This document shows positions 7,073 through 13,024 of a DNA stretch of 23,846 bases, piece by piece; positions within the stretch are counted from its first letter, which is position 1, and the number at the start of each line of letters is the position of its first letter. The notes below the pieces were generated by a model. That model was not told the origin of the DNA. It did no database searches and saw only the letters and a program-made list of their open reading frames with translations. This DNA is from a virus, in the IMG/VR virus record IMGVR_UViG_3300017987_000360, positions 1 to 23,846 of that record; one strand, 5' to 3'. The position numbers were made by a program, and so were the translations under genes.

Positions 7073-7216
7073 GCTTGGATGTGTAGAGGGATCACTTAGG
7101 TCATGGAACGTATGCCATTGACGATCTTAGAGGTTGCCCGCGAGCGGGGTCGAAACTCGCGTAGACTTTCGGAAGTAGGGGCATCACGTTGTCGGGTTCG
7201 ACTCCCGGCCCAAGCT
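7073..7216 (+). ncRNA. tRNA-like element A (acceptor, D and T arms; enlarged middle)
   Basis: The T arm TCGGG-TTCGACT-CCCGG (7192-7208) has a canonical T loop and is followed by CCCAAGC, which pairs six of seven with GCTTGGA at 7073-7079. After that 5' strand comes T-GTGT-AGAGGGAT-CAC, matching the D arm layout of the element at 726-795. The region between the D and T arms is far larger than in a tRNA and contains its own hairpins, for example CGCGAG/CTCGCG (7139-7144/7156-7161) and ACTT-TCGG-AAGT. No standard anticodon arm is seen. It may be a tRNA remnant, an interrupted tRNA or a tRNA mimic. Confidence 0.4.
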
Positions 7217-7222
7217 ATTGAG

Positions 7223-7250
7223 TGACAGCCGGGAGAGACTGGCAAGTGAC
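7223..7250 (+). other. Second GAGAGA-loop hairpin
   Basis: GCCGG and CTGGC (7228-7232 and 7239-7243) close the same GAGAGA loop as the hairpin at 3598-3626, again flanked by TGAC on both sides. One stem pair differs as G-U in place of C-G, so pairing is kept. Confidence 0.4.
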
Positions 7251-7344
7251 CGGGCCACCACGGGGGCATCTGGGTAAAGGGTAGGCATAGCTAAGCCGTG
7301 GCATTTTGGCCTACCCACAGCGGGTTCGAGTCCCGATCCGGTCA
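7248..7344 (+). ncRNA. tRNA-like element B (acceptor and T arm, long central hairpin)
   Basis: GACCGGG (7248-7254) pairs with TCCGGTC (7337-7343), with one G-U, as a seven-pair acceptor. Next to it is a T arm CGGG-TTCGAGT-CCCG (7321-7335) with a canonical loop. A three-pair D-like arm (CCA/TGG at 7258-7260/7271-7273) has a loop holding GGGGG. Instead of an anticodon arm there is a perfect eight-pair stem GGGTAGGC/GCCTACCC (7279-7286/7309-7316) with a 22-base loop. At 97 bases it is longer than ordinary tRNAs. It lies between the second and third attC-like sites. Confidence 0.45.
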
Positions 7345-7351
7345 ATCAAAT

Positions 7352-7438
7352 GAACGCTTAAATCACCGGGTTGCCGCCGGTGACGTTGAGTTCATTTTCC
7401 GCGTGGTCGGCAACTCCGCGTGTATTTTTTTGTTATCG
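7352..7438 (+). repeat. attC-like recombination site 3, homologous to site 1
   Basis: The element reads GAACGC, then ACCGGGTTGCCG (7365-7376), a variable centre, CGGCAACTCCG (7408-7418) and TTTTTGTTATC. Arm sequences, spacing and total length (about 85 bases) match site 1, while the centre is unrelated, which is the usual behaviour of attC sites. Its centre can also form TCACCGG/CCGGTGA and AAATGAAC/GTTCATTT pairings. It precedes the gene at 7448. Confidence 0.6.
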
Positions 7439-7447
7439 GGTATTGCG

Positions 7448-7768
7448 ATGGATTACACGGACAGCGAACAAGGTCAGCATGAGTTGATGCAGGCCGAAAA
7501 CGATGAACACTACAGCGTGCCGGAAGGCTACGCGGAAATGATGGATCGACTGGGAAACCCCGATTGCTGGGATGTACCGGGATTGATTAGCGACACAGCG
7601 GAACGCCTGCGGCGGGAGTCGATTGACGGTGAGATGCTTGCAGTGATTGACACGTTGACGTTTCGGATGGCGGACATTTGCAAGATGATCGACGCGGAAG
7701 AAAAACCGAATTACGAGATCATCAGCAAGGTCTACGAAGTGGCAGCACGGCTGACCATATCCCGATAA
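7448..7768 (+). CDS. Unknown 106-residue acidic protein, cassette-borne
   Basis: An open frame extends further upstream but would run through the attC-like site, so the ATG at 7448, which lies 12 bases after the GTTAT core, is the likely start. The product is acidic and mostly helical: residues 8-35 carry QHELMQAENDEHYSVPEGYA, and residues 47-85 include DTAERLRRESIDGEMLAVID and FRMADICKMIDAEEK. I recognise no domain. Codon use includes GAG and TTG as in the methyltransferase. The stop lies in GATAACTTGTTAT, where TAAC and GTTAT core-like words are almost adjacent; this could be a collapsed attC. Confidence 0.6.
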   Translation: MDYTDSEQGQHELMQAENDEHYSVPEGYAEMMDRLGNPDCWDVPGLISDTAERLRRESIDGEMLAVIDTLTFRMADICKMIDAEEKPNYEIISKVYEVAARLTISR

Positions 7769-7817
7769 CTTGTTATTTAACTGCGCGCTCGTTTAACACG
7801 GTCGCGATGAACAGAGA

Positions 7818-7835
7818 TTCCAATTCAAATTGGAA
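7818..7835 (+). repeat. 18-base dyad TTCCAATTCAAATTGGAA, copy 2
   Basis: Perfect copy lying 50 bases after the last cassette gene. It is followed by ACCGA, the same flank as copy 4 at 23793. Confidence 0.9.
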
Positions 7836-8049
7836 ACCGACATAGGCCCACCAGACGGGCAACACACGTTTGCGAGCGTGGAAGGCACGGACGGCCCTGA
7901 ATAGTCCAGAATATCGATCGCCGTGGAACCTTCACGATTCCCGCCACGGGCCAACGATCGACGCGGCAGGAATAGCCAACAGCCACTACCGCGTTTTGAA
8001 TGTGCTGTGAGCAGGTCAAGCGGTCATCACTCGGATGCCTTGCGGCTTG

Positions 8050-8076
8050 CCGGTTCCCCTTTCACTGGGGAATCGG
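8050..8076 (+). other. Strong hairpin with a possible alternative pairing
   Basis: CCGGTTCCCC (8050-8059) and GGGGAATCGG (8067-8076) form a ten-pair stem with one G-U around a seven-base loop. The bases TTCACTGGGG (8061-8070), which include part of the loop and stem, can instead pair perfectly with CCCCAGTGAA (8118-8127). The two folds exclude each other, as in an RNA switch or attenuator, but no known riboswitch class is recognised. Confidence 0.4.
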
Positions 8077-8165
8077 TGCGCGCAGCCAGCCTGGATGTTT
8101 GCGGAACAGGCGGTCAACCCCAGTGAAGACATGCTGAAGGCCGTAAACCGGAGCGAAACCGGAAG

Positions 8166-8183
8166 TTCCAATTCAAATTGGAA
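8166..8183 (+). repeat. 18-base dyad TTCCAATTCAAATTGGAA, copy 3
   Basis: Perfect copy whose flanks (GGAAG before, AGT after) equal those of copy 1 at 4528, so the shared block is longer than the palindrome itself. Confidence 0.9.
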
Positions 8184-8306
8184 AGTCGACAGGCGAAACG
8201 GATTCGCCAGTGTTTTCGCTGATGATCGACGGGGGAGGGGGTGAAACCCTACAGGATCGACGGGGACGGAATTCGACGTTTGTTCGACAGTTCGCGGGCC
8301 TTCATC

Positions 8307-8368
8307 TTGACAATTGACCAGCCGGGGCCACACTCCACGCGACAACTATTGTGACAACATTGTGACAA
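8307..8368 (+). promoter_or_regulatory. Possible late-operon promoter and tandem operator
   Basis: A consensus TTGACA (8307-8312) has only a weak -10 candidate (CACACT, 8329-8334) at 16 bases. Downstream are two copies of the odd-length palindrome TTGTGACAA (8349-8357 and 8360-8368), 11 bases apart, about one helical turn, as expected of protein binding on one face. They lie 27 bases or more before the start of the first late gene at 8395. This is a plausible control site; it is not proven. Confidence 0.35.
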
Positions 8369-8394
8369 GATCGCCACAAACGGAGTGCCTGACG

Positions 8395-8751
8395 ATGACG
8401 AAGGAAGAACTGGTTCGGCGTATTGTCCCCATTCTGAACAACCGAATCGACATCCTGGGCGACTGGGTATCTGAAGAAACCGAAGCGGAGATCCTGACTT
8501 CGGCGGTGATGGCGGTCGCTGGCCAGATCCCAATGGAAGCCCGGCCGTTTCTGGTCGACGCGGCGGATGGCCTGACGGACGAAGAACGGGACCGATACGC
8601 GGCTGTGACGCTGGACATGGCGGTCGCTTCGACGCTGGCAGCGGTTCCGGCGTGGGTTCGTGGCTTCGTGGAAGGCCCGGCCCGGGATGCCCTGAAACCT
8701 GTGATCGACGAAGTGTTTCGATTCGCCCAGAAAGGGCTGGCTATCGCATGA
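8395..8751 (+). CDS. Unknown 118-residue protein, first gene of the late operon
   Basis: The frame is open from 8314, but the ATG at 8395 follows CGGAGTGCC, a fair ribosome-binding site, and lies after the operator-like repeats. The protein is helical and rich in Ala, Val and acidic residues (LVRRIVPILNNRIDILGDWV, then SAVMAVAGQIPMEARPFLVD and AVASTLAAVPAWVRGFVEGP). It has no clear signal peptide or long transmembrane segment. It ends in an ATGA overlap with the next gene. No family is recognised. Confidence 0.65.
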   Translation: MTKEELVRRIVPILNNRIDILGDWVSEETEAEILTSAVMAVAGQIPMEARPFLVDAADGLTDEERDRYAAVTLDMAVASTLAAVPAWVRGFVEGPARDALKPVIDEVFRFAQKGLAIA

Positions 8752-9023
8752 TCGACTTAGACACCACGACAATCGTTCAGGGAATCGCGTTGGTGGTGGG
8801 CCTGTTGACGGCCTACGGAGCGAAGGCGGACGGGTTCAGGCGTTTCATCAGCCGATTCACCACGAAGGCCACACAGGAACGCATGGCGGAAGCCAACAAG
8901 GATGCCGCCTGGCGTGAACTGATCGACGACAGCCGAGCCCGGAAGTGTGCGCGGTCGGTCGAATTGCTGAACCAGTGGATACAATTACGGACATCAGACG
9001 GGCTGGATGGCCTGGAGGAATAG
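8748..9023 (+). CDS. Small single-span membrane protein
   Basis: This 91-residue product starts in an ATGA overlap with the previous gene. Residues 8-25 (TIVQGIALVVGLLTAYGA) form one membrane segment. The remaining 65 residues are charged and helical (ATQERMAEANKDAAWRELID). This is the shape of many small phage membrane proteins, including some holin or spanin-like types, but no family motif is visible. Its place before an exported protein and a protease fits a lysis or envelope group. Confidence 0.65.
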   Translation: MIDLDTTTIVQGIALVVGLLTAYGAKADGFRRFISRFTTKATQERMAEANKDAAWRELIDDSRARKCARSVELLNQWIQLRTSDGLDGLEE

Positions 9024-9028
9024 CGGCC

Positions 9029-9436
9029 ATGCGAACAACGATTCTGATAGTGTGCGCCCTGGTCGTGTTGGTTCCGTTGACGTTTCAGAAGCAACAACCC
9101 ACGCCAGACCCATCGCCCGCCCCAGATGAACTGTCCGAACTGGCTGTGGAGATTCAGACCGCCCTGGAAGGCCAGCCGGACGACATGGCGGCCCGATATG
9201 CGGGATGGTTCCGAGCGATCGCGGACACACTGGCGAACGGGGATGAATCCATCCCACAGCTACGGAAGGCATGGGTGAAGGCGGACCAGATTATCGACCT
9301 TCCGGGCGTGTTGGGTGACATCGTCAAACGGGAAACAGCGGACTACGAAACAACGGGCGTGGATCGGGATGACTACGCGGCCGTGTGGGTGAAGCTGGCG
9401 GACGCCTGTGAAGAACTGACGACTGGGGGCGACTGA
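9029..9436 (+). CDS. Small exported or membrane-anchored protein
   Basis: The ATG follows TGGAGGAATAGC. Residues 1-19 (MRTTILIVCALVVLVPLTF) are a signal peptide or N-terminal anchor. A Gln/Pro-rich linker (QKQQPTPDPSPAPDE) leads into a helical domain of about 95 residues (LSELAVEIQTALEGQPDDMA, YAGWFRAIADTLANGDES, then a Tyr/Asp-rich end). There is no Cys in a lipobox position that I would trust, although C9 lies in the hydrophobic segment. The function is unknown. It sits five bases before the protease gene, so coexpression is likely. Confidence 0.65.
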   Translation: MRTTILIVCALVVLVPLTFQKQQPTPDPSPAPDELSELAVEIQTALEGQPDDMAARYAGWFRAIADTLANGDESIPQLRKAWVKADQIIDLPGVLGDIVKRETADYETTGVDRDDYAAVWVKLADACEELTTGGD

Positions 9437-9441
9437 AGCCC

Positions 9442-10410
9442 ATGGCCAAGATCTGGATTCCACGTCAGAAGTTCGACGTTCCGGAACCACGGAACGCGGC
9501 GGATCGCGCGCAGCTATGCGGGTTCAACCTGGAAGAAGCCATTCGGTACTGGGATTCCAGCCAGGCGGCGGATGATCACGAACGGTTCTTCATCGCGGGG
9601 GCCACGACGGCCCGGCCAGACACGGTTCGTCTGTGGGAACTGTGGCGGGAGATCACGGGCATGGACCCGGATTGCACGCCCCAGCCTACGGGAAACTGTG
9701 TGGCGGCGGCATCCGATGACGTGGTCCAGGGCACGATGTGTGCTGACATCAAAGCGGGCGACCGCGAAGAATGGCGGGACATCCACAGCGCGTTCCACTA
9801 TGCCACAGGCCGTGTGTTGATCGGAAAGAACAGACTTCGCGGCGGTCCCGGATCCATCGGGGGCTGGCAGGCGAAAGCACACAAGGAATATGGCGTTCTG
9901 GCGATATCGGACGGGCTCCCGAACTACACGAAGAAGAACGTGGACGCGTGGGGCGATGACAAGCCAGCACAGGGCCAGACGTTCCGCGAACACATGCCAG
10001 CGGCGGCGGACTTCCTGATCAAGTCAACGGCCCAGGTGACGACGATGTCCGAAGTCATGGACAGCCTGGCAAACAATCACTTCCTGACGATCGCTTCGAA
10101 CTGTGGCTACACGATGAAGGCGAAAGGCGGGGAACGTGGCTTCCATCGGCCATCGGGGAACTGGTCCCATCAGATGTCGATCTGGGGCTACTCTGAGAAG
10201 TACGATTGGATTGCCATCAAGAACCAGTGGGGGCGCTCAGCACACGGGCATTTAGTAGACCTGGAAACAGGCGACCCGTGGCCCCCCGGATTCCTGCGTG
10301 TGCGGCTGGAAGACTTTGAACGGCATCATCTGCGGGGTTCGGAGTGTATCGCCTACAGTCGCTTCAAAGGGTTCCCGGAACAGCGGTTCGATCATTCGGT
10401 GCTGGGATGA
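9442..10410 (+). CDS. Papain-like (C1-type) cysteine protease
   Basis: The 322-residue product carries the papain-like triad in order. Q81 and C86 are in QPTGNCVAAA, H243 is in NWSHQMSIWGY, and N261 is in IKNQWGR, the equivalent of the papain NSWG motif. There is no evident signal peptide; residues 1-70 are a polar region and residues 265-322 a Pro/Arg-rich tail. Papain-fold peptidases cleave peptide bonds; the substrate here is unknown. The gene is surrounded by small membrane proteins, so a role in breaking down the host envelope is attractive, while virion protein maturation is the alternative. The next gene starts in an ATGA overlap. Confidence 0.8.
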   Translation: MAKIWIPRQKFDVPEPRNAADRAQLCGFNLEEAIRYWDSSQAADDHERFFIAGATTARPDTVRLWELWREITGMDPDCTPQPTGNCVAAASDDVVQGTMCADIKAGDREEWRDIHSAFHYATGRVLIGKNRLRGGPGSIGGWQAKAHKEYGVLAISDGLPNYTKKNVDAWGDDKPAQGQTFREHMPAAADFLIKSTAQVTTMSEVMDSLANNHFLTIASNCGYTMKAKGGERGFHRPSGNWSHQMSIWGYSEKYDWIAIKNQWGRSAHGHLVDLETGDPWPPGFLRVRLEDFERHHLRGSECIAYSRFKGFPEQRFDHSVLG

Positions 10411-10646
10411 ACGACGAAACGAACGGCTGTGGACAGCCATCCGGTGATGGTATGCGAAGCCCGGATCATCCCATCTGGCGGCTACTTCAGACGATCGTGT
10501 ATCTGATCGCGGCCGGTGTGTTCCTGAAGATGAACGCCACGTCGTTCGACTGGGACGGGGAAGGCGTCGTGTTGCTGGAACTGGCGGTCCTGTTCTTTGG
10601 CACAGAAGGCGTCAAGCAACAACTGAAAGCAAGGCGGAACGGATGA
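10407..10646 (+). CDS. Small membrane protein, holin-like in shape
   Basis: The 79-residue product has a polar N-terminus and two hydrophobic stretches (LLQTIVYLIAAGVFLKMNA at about 31-49, and VVLLELAVLFFGTEGV at about 57-72), then a short basic tail (KQQLKARRNG). Two spans, a length under 100 residues and a charged tail are typical of holins, but the family cannot be identified. It overlaps the protease stop codon by four bases and overlaps the following gene likewise. Confidence 0.6.
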   Translation: MNDETNGCGQPSGDGMRSPDHPIWRLLQTIVYLIAAGVFLKMNATSFDWDGEGVVLLELAVLFFGTEGVKQQLKARRNG

Positions 10647-11779
10647 CCAGAAACAACAAACAGAAGCCCAGCCGGATCAGTTGGGGGGATCTGTTGATCG
10701 TGGTGGCGATTATCGTGGTTTTCGCGTGGGTTCTGTCGACGGCCAGCGGTGGGGACGATGTCAGTTATCACCACGCGCGTTCGGCCATTGCTATCGCCCA
10801 CGGACTGACGGAGAACGCGCCGGACTCGGACACATGCCCCGCCTGTGATGGTCGGGGGGAAGTCGGCGACGGTCGAACGGTCATCAGATGCGAAGAATGT
10901 GACGGGACAGGAAAGAAACAGACCGGGGATTTCATCGAAATCGAATTCCAGCCGGTGATCGAAGCGGAAACTGTCGAACCCCCTGGCGAACCAGAACCCC
11001 TGATCGAACTACCCCCATCGCCCCCTGTCGTGGTGGAATGGTCCACGGAAGAAGCCCCCACAGCTGGGCCACGTCTTCCGCGTGTGCTGATGTTGACGTC
11101 TGACGCGTGTTCGCCCTGCCGGCGTGTGAAGGCGGAATCCGGGGATCTGATCGGGGACGCGTCGGCGGCCATAGAAGCCGTGGATGTTCTCGAGAACTCG
11201 AGCTATCCCAGCGGATACGGCATCCGGGCGGCCCCATCTATTCCCACGTTTGTTGTGTTGAATGAAGACGGGGGGGAAGTCTCGAGGCTAACGGGGTATC
11301 AATCCCGGGGAACTCTCGAGTGGCTTCTGCAACGCCACCAGGTCAATCAGGCGATCACGACATCCGAACCGGGCGTGACGGCCACGATTCACGCGGAACC
11401 CACCGTAGCGGCCGGGCTGGAAGCGCTGGCGTTGCATCTGGGACGACAGGAAGACGCGGCGGCCGTCCCTGTGGGCGGTCTATTCGATCGTGACGTGAAG
11501 ACGCCCGTGATCGTCCCGGAACTACTACGGCAATTGATGGCCGGGGACGTGGTGAACATCGAAGACGCGGGGATCCAGATATCGTGGATCGGGGATCGGC
11601 GATCGATCGTCCTGGAAGACACAGAACACGTCGTTTTCAAGCCCCCCGCTACTGTCAAACTGACGAAGTGGGGCCTGACAGTCGGAACCGCCCTGAATGG
11701 TGTGGGAGTAACGGACAACGGACGAACGGTTCGGTTCAATCTGACCGGCCCCGACTTCACTGTGAGATTCGTACCATGA
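10643..11779 (+). CDS. Membrane-anchored zinc-finger/thioredoxin-like fusion protein
   Basis: The 378-residue product combines parts rarely seen together. Residues 14-33 (WGDLLIVVAIIVVFAWVLST) are an N-terminal anchor. Residues 65-90 are a DnaJ-type cysteine pair region (CPACDGRG and CEECDGTG). A Pro/Glu-rich linker covers about 105-145. Residues 147-235 are thioredoxin-like: LMLTSDACSPCRRVKAE holds the CSPC pair (C156, C159), and APSIPTFVVLN holds the cis-Pro position (P201). Residues 240-378 form an unrecognised, beta-rich C-terminal domain. The likely role is disulphide or redox chemistry outside the cytoplasm, inferred from the CxxC site and the anchor. It starts in an ATGA overlap. Confidence 0.75.
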   Translation: MTRNNKQKPSRISWGDLLIVVAIIVVFAWVLSTASGGDDVSYHHARSAIAIAHGLTENAPDSDTCPACDGRGEVGDGRTVIRCEECDGTGKKQTGDFIEIEFQPVIEAETVEPPGEPEPLIELPPSPPVVVEWSTEEAPTAGPRLPRVLMLTSDACSPCRRVKAESGDLIGDASAAIEAVDVLENSSYPSGYGIRAAPSIPTFVVLNEDGGEVSRLTGYQSRGTLEWLLQRHQVNQAITTSEPGVTATIHAEPTVAAGLEALALHLGRQEDAAAVPVGGLFDRDVKTPVIVPELLRQLMAGDVVNIEDAGIQISWIGDRRSIVLEDTEHVVFKPPATVKLTKWGLTVGTALNGVGVTDNGRTVRFNLTGPDFTVRFVP

Positions 11780-12156
11780 AACACGCGATCACATCCCGCG
11801 AAGCTGAGGACGTCATCTGTTCGGACCCGGTTTTGATGCGCCGAGTCAGTGACGCGATCCGATCAACGGACACGCCAGCGATTCACCGGGACACGGCGCG
11901 GCGGTGTGTGGCCCATCTGACAGCGTCGGGCTGGCTTCCAACACTCCGTCCGTTCGGCGGTGACGAAGCGGGGTGGGTGTCCCTGGACGAACTGGTCGAA
12001 CTGGAAGCGCGTTCAGCGTTTCGGAATTGCGAGAAGGAAGGCCTGATCCCCAGCGGGTTTCTGGCCCCGCTGTTGTACTGGGGGTTACGCCAGGCAGTGT
12101 GGGCGGTGCTGGTGTGGGTGATTCGGTCACAACTCACGGAAGAACAGAAACCATGA
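11776..12156 (+). CDS. Unknown 126-residue protein with C-terminal membrane segment
   Basis: The ATG overlaps the previous stop. Residues 1-75 look like a soluble helical domain with a DNA-binding flavour (ITSREAEDVICSDPVLMRRV, HRDTARRCVAHLTASGWLPT). Residues 95-115 (FLAPLLYWGLRQAVWAVLVW) are hydrophobic and probably membrane-inserted, leaving a short charged tail. No family is recognised. The combination of a soluble head and a C-terminal span is unusual, and its membership of this operon points to an envelope function. Confidence 0.6.
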   Translation: MKHAITSREAEDVICSDPVLMRRVSDAIRSTDTPAIHRDTARRCVAHLTASGWLPTLRPFGGDEAGWVSLDELVELEARSAFRNCEKEGLIPSGFLAPLLYWGLRQAVWAVLVWVIRSQLTEEQKP

Positions 12157-12434
12157 ATCAGAGTTCAGGGATGAATCCCATTATTCAATTCGGCGATCGG
12201 TACGGGCCCTACGCGTTCGGCGTGATGGCGTTGTTGCTGATCTGGTTCGTGATCGTCAGGCCGGAACTGGCCAGATCGAAAACGGACTACGAAGAATTCA
12301 ACCGTGGCGCTCAGGTGTTGCGTGACACATCGCAGACGATGCGAATCACGGCCGACGTGATGGAACGAACATCGATTCGGCTGGAACGCATGGCCGAACA
12401 GGAACGGCGGGTGGCGTCAGGGGTTGGGGATTGA
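12153..12434 (+). CDS. Small single-span membrane protein with coiled-coil tail
   Basis: The 93-residue product begins in an ATGA overlap. Residues 20-40 (YAFGVMALLLIWFVIVRPEL) span the membrane. Residues 45-88 are a charged amphipathic helix (TSQTMRITADVMERTSIRLE, RMAEQERR). This architecture is seen in phage holin partners and spanin-like proteins, but no family motif is visible. Its stop overlaps the next ATG by one base. Confidence 0.65.
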   Translation: MNQSSGMNPIIQFGDRYGPYAFGVMALLLIWFVIVRPELARSKTDYEEFNRGAQVLRDTSQTMRITADVMERTSIRLERMAEQERRVASGVGD

Positions 12435-13024
12435 TGAAGAACACGCTTCACACTTTAGTAGCCGGAACCGGCCTGGTCGTATGTATCGGGTGGTTGGCAG
12501 GAGTGGATTCGCTGACGCGCGTGATCCCCGGGGCCGTCACGATGAAGTTCGTAACGGCTATGTCATTCATTCTGGCGGGGATCGGTGGGCTCGGACATCG
12601 ACAGGAAACAACGGGCCAGATGATCTATCGCCACGGAATGGCCATGGTTCTGTTCTGTCTACAGGTGGCAATTCTGTTGATAGGCCCGCCTGTGTTATTC
12701 GAAAACGAACAAGCGATCCATTCAGCGAAGCCGGGGGAACCGTCCATGATGACCGTGGTAGGTTTCATGTTGTGTTCGTTCGTGATGTGGGCGATGCCAA
12801 ACGCCAGCGTCTCGCGAATCGGTCTAGGCCTGATCTTCATCGGGGCGGTCGCCGTGGTGGGCCACGTCACTTCCTGGCATTCATTGCAGTGGTACATCCC
12901 GGGGGAGTCGTCGGCGATGGCAATACACACGGCCATCGGGTTCGTGTGTCTGGGGGTCAGTTATCGGCGAGCGGCCAGACAATACATCAGTTGTGAGAGG
13001 ATCAACCCGCAATGGGATTCATAG
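12434..13024 (+). CDS. Polytopic membrane protein of unknown function
   Basis: The ATG at 12434 overlaps the previous stop (TGATG); a TTG one codon earlier is a less likely start. The 196-residue product has about five or six hydrophobic segments, including TLVAGTGLVVCIGWLAG, KFVTAMSFILAGIGGLG, HGMAMVLFCLQVAILLIGPP and SRIGLGLIFIGAVAVVG. The last portion, SLQWYIPGESSAMAIHTAIG with FVCLGVSYRRAA, resembles the membrane domain of some sensor kinases, but no signalling domain follows. It is unusual in a phage operon and may be a captured host domain. Its 3' end overlaps the tail-fibre gene by 13 bases. Confidence 0.65.
   Translation: MKNTLHTLVAGTGLVVCIGWLAGVDSLTRVIPGAVTMKFVTAMSFILAGIGGLGHRQETTGQMIYRHGMAMVLFCLQVAILLIGPPVLFENEQAIHSAKPGEPSMMTVVGFMLCSFVMWAMPNASVSRIGLGLIFIGAVAVVGHVTSWHSLQWYIPGESSAMAIHTAIGFVCLGVSYRRAARQYISCERINPQWDS

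Larger units (their letters stand above)
7769..8394 (+). other. 626-base stretch without a convincing gene
   Basis: Two 18-base palindromes (7818 and 8166) enclose about 330 bases that contain only short, low-quality frames without ribosome-binding sites. The segment holds a strong hairpin at 8050-8076 and, nearer the 8395 gene, a TTGACA box and a tandem TTGTGACAA repeat. It separates the cassette island from the late operon and probably contains transcription control signals and perhaps a structured RNA. Confidence 0.5.

Noticed and set aside
7760-7800. A fourth attC site at GATAACTTGTTAT after the last cassette gene
   Set aside because: Core-like words are present but nearly adjacent, with no arms or stem between them; at most a collapsed remnant.
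7923-8244. Two short + strand frames (67 and 69 residues) between palindromes 2 and 3
   Set aside because: No ribosome-binding sites, atypical composition, and they run through the hairpin and a palindrome. The second encodes the palindrome as SSNSNWK in the same way as the replication gene, which is explained by the repeat.
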